The notes beneath the pieces are model-generated. The model ran no database searches. It was not told the DNA's origin and saw nothing but the letters and a program-made list of their open reading frames with translations. From contig CAMQTN010000016.1 in NCBI GenBank assembly GCA_947037115.1, positions 1-43,670 of the forward strand: DNA of 43,670 nucleotides, in the 5' to 3' direction. Positions 24,129-31,660 of this stretch are shown piece by piece (within the stretch, counting starts at the first letter, position 1; each line of letters opens with the position of its first letter). Origin of the DNA: an uncultured Lachnospiraceae bacterium. GTDB taxonomy: Bacteria > Bacillota > Clostridia > Lachnospirales > Lachnospiraceae. The position numbers and the translations under genes are program-made.

Positions 24129-24203
24129 GTGTGCATTTTGAATGAAATCCAGGATGCTGTTTTGGAGAAAATGATGAAAGTGTCGTAATCTGATTGAAAT
24201 CTA

Positions 24204-24232
24204 TTGACATGATTCCTTTCAGACCATAAAAT
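24204..24232 (+). promoter_or_regulatory. Promoter of the polyol dehydrogenase-symporter operon
   Basis: TTGACA (24204-24209), a 17-base spacer and TAAAAT (24227-24232). The transcription start would lie inside the palindrome at 24231-24257. Confidence 0.8.
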
Positions 24233-24257
24233 TAAATACATAATAAAACTATTTAAT
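24231..24257 (+). promoter_or_regulatory. Candidate ROK operator
   Basis: A perfect inverted repeat, ATTAAATA (24231-24238) and TATTTAAT (24250-24257), with centres 19 bases apart, directly after the -10 box. A bound repressor here would block initiation. The neighbouring ROK regulator is the natural candidate; its binding is inferred. Confidence 0.5.
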
Positions 24258-24307
24258 AAAGTATAAAATAAAGAGGAAAGATAGTAAGAAAGAAGGAGGA
24301 AAGTGTC

Positions 24308-25357
24308 ATGGAAGGAAAAATGAAGGTTGCGGTAATGCTGGGCATTGGAAAGATGGGATTCGAGGAGAGGGATATCCCGCAGGCAAAGGATAACGAGGTT
24401 CTTGTCAAGTTGGAGTATGTGGGAATCTGCGGAAGCGATCTGCATTATTACGAAACCGGGGCGATCGGAGATTATGTGGTAAGGCCGCCCTTTGTGCTTG
24501 GGCATGAGCCGGGCGGAACGGTGGTGGAAGTGGGAAGGAATGTGAAACATCTGAAAGTTGGTGACAGGGTTGCGCTGGAGCCGGGTAAAACCTGCGGACA
24601 CTGTGAATTTTGTAAGACAGGACGTTACAATCTCTGCCCGGATGTGGTCTTTTTTGCCACGCCGCCAGTGGATGGGGTATTTCAGGAATATGTGGCCCAT
24701 GAGGCTGATCTGTGCTTTAAGCTGCCGGACAATGTGAGCACGATGGAGGGCGCCCTGGTTGAACCTCTGGCAGTGGGATTTCATGCCGCTATGCAGGGAG
24801 GCGCAGGGGCAGGACAGACAGCGGTGGTTATGGGCGCGGGCTGTATCGGACTTGTGACCATGATGGCTTTAAAGGCCATGGGCGTATCCAAAGTGTACGT
24901 GGCGGATATCATGGAAAAACGCCTCCAGAAAGCATTGGAGCTGGGCGCGGACGGGGTCATTGACGGCAGCCAGACAGATGTGGTGGAAGAGGTAAGAAAA
25001 CTGACGAACGCAAGAGGATGCGACCTTGCTGTGGAGACGGCTGGTACACAGGCGACAACAGTACAGACCATACATATGACAAAAAAGGGTGCGACGATTG
25101 TGTTGGTAGGCTACAGCAAGAGTGGGGAAATGACATTGCCCATGAGCCTTGCGCTGGATAAGGAGCTGACTTTTAAAACTGTGTTCCGTTACCGACATAT
25201 TTATCCCATGGCGATCGATGCGGTTGCGGCGGGCAAAGTGAATCTGAAAGGGATTGTGACAGATGTGTTCGGACTTGACGAGGTGCAGAAGGCTATGGAT
25301 TACAGTGTGAACAATAAGGCGGATATTGTGAAAGCCGTTATTCGTATTGCAGAGTAG
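24308..25357 (+). CDS. Zinc-dependent polyol dehydrogenase (sorbitol/xylitol dehydrogenase type)
   Basis: 349 residues of the medium-chain dehydrogenase family. Catalytic zinc ligands are C41 ([10 protein letters not shown]), H66 and E67 (GHEPGG) and E152 (ALVEPLAVG). The structural zinc site is complete: C96, C99, C102 and C110. The Rossmann loop [11 protein letters not shown] and an aspartate soon after ([10 protein letters not shown]) favour NAD+. '[16 protein letters not shown]' is typical of sorbitol and xylitol dehydrogenases, which oxidise a polyol to a ketose. GAAGGAGGAAAG precedes the ATG. The symporter gene follows after 23 bases, so uptake and oxidation are probably linked. Confidence 0.9.
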   Translation: MEGKMKVAVMLGIGKMGFEERDIPQAKDNEVLVKLEYVGICGSDLHYYETGAIGDYVVRPPFVLGHEPGGTVVEVGRNVKHLKVGDRVALEPGKTCGHCEFCKTGRYNLCPDVVFFATPPVDGVFQEYVAHEADLCFKLPDNVSTMEGALVEPLAVGFHAAMQGGAGAGQTAVVMGAGCIGLVTMMALKAMGVSKVYVADIMEKRLQKALELGADGVIDGSQTDVVEEVRKLTNARGCDLAVETAGTQATTVQTIHMTKKGATIVLVGYSKSGEMTLPMSLALDKELTFKTVFRYRHIYPMAIDAVAAGKVNLKGIVTDVFGLDEVQKAMDYSVNNKADIVKAVIRIAE

Positions 25358-25380
25358 TCAGAGGGGAATGGAGGGTTACC

Positions 25381-26748
25381 ATGGAGCAGAAAAATACGGA
25401 TGTAAAGGTGCCGCTGATCAGCAAGATTGCCTACGGCATGGGAGATGTGGGATGTAATTTCAGCTGGATGTTTGTGGGGAATTTTCTGATGATATTTTAT
25501 ACGGATGTTTTCGGGATTGGTATGAGTGCGGTTGCGGGACTGATGCTGTTCTCCCGGTTCTGGGATGCCATCAACGATCCTGTGATTGGAGGACTGAGCG
25601 ATAAAACCCATACAAGATGGGGGAGATACCGTCCCTGGCTTCTGATCGCAGCACCCCTGACTGCGGTGGTATTGATGCTGACCTTCTGGGCGCATCCGGA
25701 CTGGCCGTCTACGGTGAAGGTTGTTTATATGGCAGTCACTTACTGTATTCTGGTTTTAGGTTATACCTGCGTCAATATCCCGTACGGAACTCTGTGCGGT
25801 GCAATGACACAGAACATAGAGGAACGGGCAAAGATCAATACCTTCCGTTCTGTCAGCGCGATGATCGCAATAGGCATCATCAATATCATAACGGTGCCTC
25901 TGATCGCTGCGCTGGGAAAGGGGAATGACAGGAGAGGCTACCTTTTGATTGCAGTTATATACGGATGTATTTTTGCGGCATGCCACATTTTCTGTTTTGC
26001 AAAGACGAAGGAAGTTGTGGAGTTGCCGGAGAAGGAAAAAACATCCCTGAAAATGCAGCTGTCTTCCGTTGCAAAAAACAGGCCTTATATGATTGCGGTG
26101 GCAGGGCAGTTTCTGTTCGGGATAACGCTCTATGGAAGAAATGCGGATGCCCTTTATTATTTTACATATGTGGAGGGGAATCAGGCGCTGTTCAGTACCT
26201 ATTCGCTTTTTATCATTATTCCGTCTATCATCGGCGCGGCCTGTTTTCCGGTGGTATTCCGGCTGACTAACAACAAAGGCCGTTCAGCATCCATATTCGC
26301 GTTGCTTACGGGAATCAGTATGTTTTGCATGTACTTTTTCACGGTGGGGAAATCGCCGGTTCCGTTCTATCTGTTTTCCTGTCTGACACAGTTTTTCTTC
26401 TCGGGATTTAACACGGCGATTTACGCCATCGTGCCGGACTGTGTGGAATATGGGGAATGGAAAACGGGGCTTCGAAACGATGGATTCCAGTATGCGTTTA
26501 TCTCGCTGGGAAATAAAATCGGGATGGCCATTGGTACCTCTGTCCTGGCGGGTGTTCTGGGTGCTTTCGGATATGTGGCGAATCAGCAGCAGAATCCGGC
26601 GTTGCTTGCGGTGATCAAGCATTCTTTCACTACGGTTCCCGGTATCTTGTGGATCATAACGGCGGCCGTTTTATACTTTTACCGTCTGAACAGGAAAGCA
26701 TACAATAAAATCGTGCAGGAAATTCAGGAAAGAAAAAAAGAACGTTAA
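25381..26748 (+). CDS. GPH-family sugar:cation symporter
   Basis: 455 residues with about 12 membrane segments. 'KIAYGMGDVGCNFSWMFVGN' and 'FSRFWDAINDPVIGGLSDKT' followed by HTRWGRYRPWLL are diagnostic for glycoside-pentoside-hexuronide symporters (MelB/XynB relatives). 'VPDCVEYGEWKTGLRNDGFQ' is the family's late conserved loop. It should import a sugar or glycoside with H+ or Na+. The substrate is probably the sugar or polyol handled by the dehydrogenase gene just upstream, or a glycoside of it. GGAGGG precedes the ATG with six-base spacing. A long hairpin follows. Confidence 0.92.
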   Translation: MEQKNTDVKVPLISKIAYGMGDVGCNFSWMFVGNFLMIFYTDVFGIGMSAVAGLMLFSRFWDAINDPVIGGLSDKTHTRWGRYRPWLLIAAPLTAVVLMLTFWAHPDWPSTVKVVYMAVTYCILVLGYTCVNIPYGTLCGAMTQNIEERAKINTFRSVSAMIAIGIINIITVPLIAALGKGNDRRGYLLIAVIYGCIFAACHIFCFAKTKEVVELPEKEKTSLKMQLSSVAKNRPYMIAVAGQFLFGITLYGRNADALYYFTYVEGNQALFSTYSLFIIIPSIIGAACFPVVFRLTNNKGRSASIFALLTGISMFCMYFFTVGKSPVPFYLFSCLTQFFFSGFNTAIYAIVPDCVEYGEWKTGLRNDGFQYAFISLGNKIGMAIGTSVLAGVLGAFGYVANQQQNPALLAVIKHSFTTVPGILWIITAAVLYFYRLNRKAYNKIVQEIQERKKER

Positions 26749-26761
26749 AAAGACAGAGGCG

Positions 26762-26807
26762 GAATTGGTCAATGTCCCTGCTTCAGCAGAGAGACGTTGA
26801 CCAATTC
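26762..26807 (+). terminator. Long hairpin after the symporter gene
   Basis: GAATTGGTCAA (26762-26772) and TTGACCAATTC (26797-26807) pair perfectly over 11 bases with further inner pairing. The T-tract afterwards is weak (GCTTTTCCCC), so it may act as a terminator or as an mRNA 3'-end protector. Confidence 0.6.
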
Positions 26808-26894
26808 AATTGCTTTTCCCCTAAAATTATTTCGCGGATGTTGGGTTAAGCAATGCTCAGCCAAACGTTCGCCAGCAGTCAGAGAAATCTTCCG

Positions 26895-26923
26895 TTGACA
26901 AAAATCAGGTGGTAAGATATATT
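26895..26923 (+). promoter_or_regulatory. Promoter of the DUF3793 gene
   Basis: TTGACA (26895-26900), a 17-base spacer and TATATT (26918-26923); a perfect TATAAT overlaps at 26923-26928 but is spaced 22 bases. The palindrome at 26932-26947 lies at the expected start site. The region 26808-26894 before it holds no gene. Confidence 0.7.
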
Positions 26924-26931
26924 ATAATCAA

Positions 26932-26947
26932 GTTAGCTATTGCTAAC
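26932..26947 (+). promoter_or_regulatory. DtxR-box-like operator, copy 1
   Basis: GTTAGC-TATT-GCTAAC is a perfect palindrome placed just after the promoter. Its half sites (TTAG/CTAA) match the core of the known DtxR/IdeR box (TTAGGTTAGGCTAACC...). It should bind a metal-dependent repressor. Confidence 0.6.
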
Positions 26948-26964
26948 TTTCCTAAAGAACAAAG

Positions 26965-26980
26965 GTTAGTTAAAGCTAAC
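26965..26980 (+). promoter_or_regulatory. DtxR-box-like operator, copy 2
   Basis: GTTAG-TTAAAG-CTAAC repeats the first palindrome with 33 bases between centres, about three helix turns, so two dimers would sit on one face of the DNA. It lies between the promoter and the DUF3793 ribosome site. Confidence 0.6.
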
Positions 26981-27005
26981 AAAGGAAATGAAAAGAGGAA
27001 ATGAT

Positions 27006-27557
27006 ATGTCAGAAGATATCATCGTAAGGAACTGCTCCCCCACGCTGGCGGGGTTGAAAACCGGGAATATGTTTTCGTGTTTTTTTTCGGATGAAGTAGA
27101 AATGAGGGACAGCATACGGCATTGGAACAGCCTGTTTGTCAGAAAAGGTCTGCGTATGCTGCCGCTCAGATTCCAGGATAACCGGGCGCTGGTGTATGTC
27201 TACCGGGTATCCCGCCTTTCCCGTGACCTGAAAGACGACGCCGTCTGCCGTCTGTTGAGGGAAATGGGGTATGAAACGGAAATGCCGGAACGCTGTATTG
27301 TGCAACTCATCAGAAAACTGGAAGAATGTGGTGAATTTCCTCATGAGATTGGGCTTTTTTTGGGATATCCACCGGAGGATGTGTGCGGCTTTATTGAGAA
27401 CCGGGCGCAGGGATGTAAACTTATCGGCTGCTGGAAAGTTTATGGAGACGAAGAAAAGGCACGGTTGATCTTTGAAAGGTACAAAAAATGTACAGATGTT
27501 TATACAGCACAGTTTGCGGTCGGAAGGTCTGTTGACCGGCTCACGGTAGCCGGATAA
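27006..27557 (+). CDS. DUF3793 family protein
   Basis: 183 residues, cytosolic. The body is typical of DUF3793: 'SPTLAGLKTGNMFSCFF' at the start, RLSRDLKDD in the middle, then 'FPHEIGLFLGYPPEDVCGFI' and 'GCKLIGCWKVYGDEEKARLI'. The family is clostridial and often sits with ferrous-iron transport and flavodoxin genes, but no biochemical function is established. Two DtxR-type palindromes in its promoter region suggest control by iron or manganese. ATG 27006 follows AAAAGAGGAAA; ATG 26988 is less well placed. It appears to be a single-gene unit. The 180 bases after it hold no gene, only the next promoter. Confidence 0.85.
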   Translation: MSEDIIVRNCSPTLAGLKTGNMFSCFFSDEVEMRDSIRHWNSLFVRKGLRMLPLRFQDNRALVYVYRVSRLSRDLKDDAVCRLLREMGYETEMPERCIVQLIRKLEECGEFPHEIGLFLGYPPEDVCGFIENRAQGCKLIGCWKVYGDEEKARLIFERYKKCTDVYTAQFAVGRSVDRLTVAG

Positions 27558-27646
27558 TTATTTACATTCTTTTTCCGGCCGGATACCTTCTGAAAACGTC
27601 TCTGTCATCACAATTAGTTAATGGCTTTGGGAGAAAGAAATTCTAA

Positions 27647-27675
27647 TTGATAGAAATTTACAGAAAGAATAAAAT
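27647..27675 (+). promoter_or_regulatory. Promoter of the O-acetyltransferase gene
   Basis: TTGATA (27647-27652), a 17-base spacer and TAAAAT (27670-27675), about 60 bases before the ATG at 27738. Confidence 0.65.
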
Positions 27676-27737
27676 ATGCTATTGTTAAATTAAAATCTGC
27701 AGGAAAGACAGCGTAACGGAAAAGAGGGAGTCAGGAA

Positions 27738-28391
27738 ATGGCAGGACAGGAAAAAGTGAATATGACAAACAGGCAGCGCAGGGATGCGGAATTGGCGTAT
27801 ATTTCAGATGACAGTATTTTTGAGGAACAGATGGTATGCAGAGCGGTTTTACAGAAATTAAATTTTATGGACCGCTCTGATTTTGCGGGTATCAGAGAGG
27901 TTGTAAAGGAGCTTCTGGGGAAATCAGAGGACGCCTTTATTAATCCCCCGTTTTACTGCGACTACGGAAAACATATTGAAGTGGGTAAGAATTTCTTTGC
28001 AAATTATAACTGCACCCTGTTGGATGTTGCCAGGATCAGGATAGGAGACAATTGCCAGATGGCCCCTAATGTGGCGATATATACGGCCGGACACCCCATA
28101 CATCCGGTAAGCCGTAACTCCGCTTATGAGTATGGAAAGGAAGTGACCATAGGCGATAATGTTTGGATCGGCGGCAATTCTGTCATCTGTCCCGGCGTGC
28201 ACATCGGTGATAATGTGGTGATTGGGGCAGGAAGCGTTGTGACAAAGGATGTTCCGGACTGGTGTATTGCGGCAGGGAATCCCTGTAAAGTGATCCGCAG
28301 GATTACGGATGCCGACAAACGCAAACTGTTCCGCGATGAGGAGATTGATGAAGAGGCGTGGCAGGATATTGTGAACCGGATGGCGTTTTAA
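27738..28391 (+). CDS. Maltose/galactoside O-acetyltransferase-like hexapeptide-repeat enzyme
   Basis: 217 residues. An N-terminal helical MAC-type cap (about 10-65) is followed by a left-handed beta-helix of hexapeptide repeats (IGDNCQMAPNVAIY, then VTIGDNVWIGGNSVICPGVH). The catalytic histidine is H119 in YTAGHPIHP. 'NPPFYCDYGKHIEVGKNFFA' is characteristic of Maa/LacA enzymes, which transfer acetyl from acetyl-CoA to sugar hydroxyls in the cytosol, often to detoxify sugars that accumulate. The ATG follows GAGGGAGTCAGGAA. Downstream lies a GntR regulator gene 54 bases away on the same strand, possibly controlling it. Confidence 0.92.
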   Translation: MAGQEKVNMTNRQRRDAELAYISDDSIFEEQMVCRAVLQKLNFMDRSDFAGIREVVKELLGKSEDAFINPPFYCDYGKHIEVGKNFFANYNCTLLDVARIRIGDNCQMAPNVAIYTAGHPIHPVSRNSAYEYGKEVTIGDNVWIGGNSVICPGVHIGDNVVIGAGSVVTKDVPDWCIAAGNPCKVIRRITDADKRKLFRDEEIDEEAWQDIVNRMAF

Positions 28392-28445
28392 AGGAATATA
28401 CCATATTCCTGCCAAAAGATGCAAAAAAGGGAGCTGATAGCGGCG

Positions 28446-29117
28446 ATGAACAATAAAATGCTTTCGCAAAGTATCGCAGACACGATACGATCCATGATTA
28501 CAATAGAAAAGCGCTTCGCAGCCGGAGATAAATTACCAAACGAAAACGAGCTGTCAGCAGAACTGAAGGTCAGCAGAACAACCCTGAGAGAGGCCATACG
28601 GATTTTGGTGGCCTATGGTATGCTTGAAATCCAGAGAGGAAAAGGCACTTTCGTCACACAGGCAGCAGTTGAGCAGGAGCCAGATTTAAGTAAGCTGTCC
28701 GACGTAAAAGTAAATGCGAAGGACTTATATGAGATGCGTTTGATTTTTGAACCAGAAGCGGCATATCTGGCTGCTGTCAGAGGCACGGACGCAGAGATCA
28801 AAAGAATTTTGGAGTTTGGCGAAAGGATTGAGCGGGAAATTAAATCCGGAAAAGACCGTACGGATAATGAGCATTCGTTTCATAAGGCAATTGCACAGGC
28901 TACACACAATGAGTTTATGAATCAGCTTATGCCTGTGCTTTATCAGGCGATTGCAAAAGGCGTTACCCTGTCGGCCATGAGTCAAAAAGCCGTTGCGGAT
29001 ACAGTGGCTGACCATCGGATGATTATGGATTTTTTAGAGCAGAGAAACGCAGAGGGAGCTAAAAATGCCATGAGAATCCATATCTTGCATGCCATACGTG
29101 AGCTGGGGATTGCATAG
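28446..29117 (+). CDS. GntR/FadR-family (FCD) transcriptional regulator
   Basis: About 223 residues. The N-terminal winged helix contains 'GDKLPNENELSAELKVSRTT' and LREAIRIL, the GntR signature. The C-terminal FCD domain is helical, with likely metal or acid-binding residues in DNEHSFHKAIAQATHNEF and DHRMIMDFL plus a late histidine. FCD regulators sense small organic acids or sugar acids. Start 28446 is chosen because the helix-turn-helix begins soon after; ATG 28419 is also open and has no better ribosome site. It ends before a strong terminator. Its target may be the acetyltransferase gene upstream, or a remote operon. Confidence 0.88.
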   Translation: MNNKMLSQSIADTIRSMITIEKRFAAGDKLPNENELSAELKVSRTTLREAIRILVAYGMLEIQRGKGTFVTQAAVEQEPDLSKLSDVKVNAKDLYEMRLIFEPEAAYLAAVRGTDAEIKRILEFGERIEREIKSGKDRTDNEHSFHKAIAQATHNEFMNQLMPVLYQAIAKGVTLSAMSQKAVADTVADHRMIMDFLEQRNAEGAKNAMRIHILHAIRELGIA

Positions 29118-29129
29118 CGTTCTACGATT

Positions 29130-29159
29130 GGACTTACGAAAGCAGTAAGTCCTTTTTTT
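29130..29159 (+). terminator. Strong intrinsic terminator after the GntR gene
   Basis: GGACTTAC (29130-29137) pairs perfectly with GTAAGTCC (29145-29152) around a 7-base loop, followed by seven T. Confidence 0.92.
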
Positions 29160-29222
29160 GCCTAATGACATCATACAAATGGGGCAGATATTTTGCAAAA
29201 TTATCTTGACCGGTTTTAGATG

Positions 29223-29600
29223 TTAACAGTCAGTGACGTTTAAAGAGGCGATCCATTTCTCGATTGCCTCTGCCAAAACAAGCTGCTGCCGTAAGACAGC
29301 CATGCCGGTTTCCGGAATTTCGGGGATCGCTTCTTTTTCACGGATATTTTTTTCCAAATATGCCTTTAATGTTTTCACATTTTTTTCAATTTCTGCCACA
29401 CAGGATTTCCGGGATGCAGGAGGCAGGCTGTCTAAATTTACAATGACCGCATTAAAGTCTAAAAATATATGAATGGGTTTGGCGGCAATCTCAGACATAA
29501 GTCTTTCAAATTCCTTTTCGCCCGCCTCTGTAAGAGAATAAACAGAGTTTATGCCCTCCAAACAGATATACAGGGAAATTTTGAAAATCGGTATTCCCAC
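29223..29600 (-). pseudogene. PadR-family regulator lacking its DNA-binding N-terminus
   Basis: From about residue 18 this 125-residue frame matches the C-terminal part of a PadR regulator: VYSLTEAGEKEFERLMSEI, then 'IHIFLDFNAVIVNLDSLPPA' and a long dimerisation helix ending AEAIEKWIASL. The winged-helix N-terminus (about 60 residues) is missing. The first 17 residues are only the antisense of the MATE remnant on the other strand. The junction lies near 29550. It is most likely a dead gene. Confidence 0.75.
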
Positions 29601-29943
29601 ACTCCTATTTCAGCTGCTCACCAGTCTTTCGATTGCGTTAATTAACCGGGCTGCAAATGGGTATGGTGACGCGGCGATTGCCGCAATGGGGGCGTTTTCG
29701 TTCTTCCTTTTTGGATTTCACACGGTATATTCCTCGCTGTTTCTGGCTCTTGGAAAAGGCGTCAGGGGATTGGTTCTCGGCGCCTGCAGACAGGGAATCT
29801 GCTTTATTCCCGTTATTTTTCTGCTACCGGAATTTTGGGGTATTAATGGGATTCTCTATGCGCAGCCGGCGGCCGATATACTTTCGGCCGTTATCACAGT
29901 TTTTATGGCGTTACAGCTTCACAGAGAGCTAAACGAATATTGA
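29551..29943 (+). pseudogene. MATE transporter remnant, 5' truncated and internally deleted
   Basis: 130 residues. 'ILKIGIPTLLFQLLTSLSIA' is the usual start of the second half of a clostridial MATE transporter. After about residue 47 it jumps to 'FFLFGFHTVYSSLFLALGKG' and runs to the normal C-terminus (GINGILYAQPAADILSAVIT). The first half and roughly six helices of the second half are missing, so it cannot be a working pump. It has no clear ribosome site. Its stop codon abuts the -35 box of the B12 operon promoter. It was probably once the neighbour target of the PadR regulator, now also broken. Confidence 0.75.
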
Positions 29944-29967
29944 CATAAACTGAAAACGTGTTATACT
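29940..29967 (+). promoter_or_regulatory. Promoter of the cobalamin operon
   Basis: TTGACA (29940-29945), a 16-base spacer and TATACT (29962-29967). Transcription would begin near 29975, just before the riboswitch aptamer. Confidence 0.8.
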
Positions 29968-29990
29968 TTGAGAAAACTGCATAGATAACT

Positions 29991-30166
29991 TTCAGGTGTC
30001 AAAACAACGCAGAATGTGTCAATGCGTTGGTTTTGGTGAAAAGGGAAACAGGTGGAAATCCTGTACGAACTCGTCACCGTAAGCAGGGAGCAGGAGCCGA
30101 TTATGCCACTGGGAAACCGGGAAGGCGGCCGATGCGAGGATCTGTAAGCCGGGAGACCTGCCTGAA
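29991..30166 (+). ncRNA. Cobalamin (B12) riboswitch aptamer
   Basis: P1 is TTCAGG (29991-29996) with CCTGAA (30161-30166). Between them lie the expected conserved blocks in order: GGTGAAAAGGGAA, GGTGGAAATCC, GCCACTGGGAAACCGGGAAGGC and the B12 box AAGCCGGGAGACCTGCC (30146-30162). These are diagnostic of the adenosylcobalamin-type riboswitch. Ligand binding should lower expression of the operon that follows, which is fully consistent with the genes downstream. Confidence 0.96.
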
Positions 30167-30221
30167 CGTTGTACAGAAACGTTTGTTTCAGACCACGAGT
30201 AACTGGTTGTACGTCTGTTCT

Positions 30222-30246
30222 TGCACGGATCATGAAGATCCGGGCA
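30222..30246 (+). other. Expression-platform hairpin between riboswitch and terminator
   Basis: TGC-A-CGGATC pairs with GATCCG-G-GCA with a 5-base loop, followed by a short T-rich stretch. It may be an alternative fold linking the aptamer to the terminator at 30263-30303. Confidence 0.45.
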
Positions 30247-30262
30247 GGTTATTTTGTGTATC

Positions 30263-30303
30263 AATCCTTTACTGTGGCTGACGGCTGCGGTGAAGGATTT
30301 TTT
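30263..30303 (+). terminator. Riboswitch-controlled intrinsic terminator
   Basis: AATCCTT (30263-30269) pairs with AAGGATT (30293-30299), with extra inner pairing, and a run of six T follows (30298-30303). It lies 34 bases before the first start codon of the operon, so B12 binding probably acts by premature termination. Confidence 0.75.
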
Positions 30304-30336
30304 ATTTATAAATCAAAGCAAAAGAGGAGGAGAAAG

Positions 30337-31608
30337 ATGAAAAAGAAAGCGGTTACAGTATTGCTTGCGGGCATTATGGCCTGCGGACTGGCGTTTACAG
30401 GCTGCGGCGGTGAAAGCGGCCAGGAGAATGCAGGGCAGACAAAGGAGACTGTGGAAACGGCAGCCGAAAGCGAAGTTGAGCAAACGGAGCCGGAAGCCAG
30501 GGAGGAACAGGAGAGCGGACCAAGCGGTGCGCCTACAGATGATCAGAATGCGGCCGACGAGGTGGCGGCTCTGATTGACGCCATCTATGTGCAGACAAGG
30601 AATGACGATACGGACGAGCAGTGTAAGCAGGCAAAGGCGGCGTGGGATGCGCTGACGGATGCCCAGAAGGAACTGGTGGAAGGAGAGAATGCAGATCCGG
30701 ATTACTTCGGCAGGGATACGGGAGACGCCTCCATGGATGATCCGCGTAATCAGGATGAGATCGGGGAGAATGAAATTCTTGTGGTAAGCTTTGGCACTTC
30801 CTTTAACGGGAGTCGTGTAGATGATATCAAGGGCATAGAGGACGCCATACAGGAGGCTTATCCTGACTGGTCGGTGAGAAGGGCTTTTACGGCGCAGATT
30901 ATCATCAACCATGTACAGGCAAGAGACGAAGAGTTTATCGACAATATGGATCAGGCACTGACGCGGGCGGTGGAAAACGGCGTTAAGAATCTGGTGGTAC
31001 AGCCCACGCATCTGATGCACGGTGCGGAGTACGATGAACTGATGGAGGCTGTCGAGAATTATCGGGATCAGTTCGAGACGGTGAAAGTGGCGGAGCCGCT
31101 TCTCGGCGAGGTGGGTTCTGACGCAACGGTAGTGAATGCAGACAAGGAAGCGGTTGCAAAAGCTCTTACGGAGGAAACGGTGAAGATGGCGGGATATGAC
31201 AATCTCGACGCGGCTCAGGCAGATGGCACAGCATTTGTATTTCTGGGACATGGCACTTCCCATACGGCAAAGGTGTCCTACAGTCAGATGCAGTCTCAGA
31301 TGGAAACACTCGGTTATAAAAACGTGTTTATCGGAACGGTGGAAGGAGAGCCGGAGGAGACCTCCTGCGAAGCGGTTATGACGGCTGTGACGGAAGCCGG
31401 TTACAAAAAGGTGATTCTCCGTCCTCTGATGGTGGTGGCGGGAGATCACGCCAACAACGATATGGCAGGCGGGGAGGAGGACTCCTGGGTCAGCATGTTT
31501 CAGGCTTCCGGTAACTTTGACGCCGTAGACTGCCAGATCACGGGTCTTGGTTCCATTGAAGCGGTTCAGAAACTTTATGTAGAACACACGGCGGCGGTAT
31601 TGAAATAA
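30337..31608 (+). CDS. Exported CbiK-like cobaltochelatase lipoprotein
   Basis: 423 residues. A signal peptide ends at lipobox F-T-G-C (C23). A linker rich in E, T and Q follows, then a short helical module (about 72-115; AKAAWDALTDAQKELV is typical of Gram-positive surface proteins). The CbiK-type chelatase domain spans about 145-423. It has GENEILVVSFGTSFN, QPTHLMHGAEYDEL (H225, H228) and FLGHGTSHTA (H305, H309), where the metal-site histidines lie. CbiK normally inserts Co2+ into sirohydrochlorin in the cytosol, so an anchored extracellular form is unexpected for synthesis. It might bind or exchange metal in corrinoids or haem. AGGAGGAG precedes the ATG. First gene after the B12 riboswitch. 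Confidence 0.9.
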   Translation: MKKKAVTVLLAGIMACGLAFTGCGGESGQENAGQTKETVETAAESEVEQTEPEAREEQESGPSGAPTDDQNAADEVAALIDAIYVQTRNDDTDEQCKQAKAAWDALTDAQKELVEGENADPDYFGRDTGDASMDDPRNQDEIGENEILVVSFGTSFNGSRVDDIKGIEDAIQEAYPDWSVRRAFTAQIIINHVQARDEEFIDNMDQALTRAVENGVKNLVVQPTHLMHGAEYDELMEAVENYRDQFETVKVAEPLLGEVGSDATVVNADKEAVAKALTEETVKMAGYDNLDAAQADGTAFVFLGHGTSHTAKVSYSQMQSQMETLGYKNVFIGTVEGEPEETSCEAVMTAVTEAGYKKVILRPLMVVAGDHANNDMAGGEEDSWVSMFQASGNFDAVDCQITGLGSIEAVQKLYVEHTAAVLK

Positions 31609-31660
31609 CGAAAATGGAGCGATGCCTTGAAGAGGCGGCGGATTTGGAGGTAGGAATACG

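Noticed and set aside
26923..26928. Perfect TATAAT as the DUF3793 -10 box
   Set aside because: It is 22 bases from TTGACA, too far for normal spacing; the overlapping TATATT at 17 bases fits better, though the two could act together.
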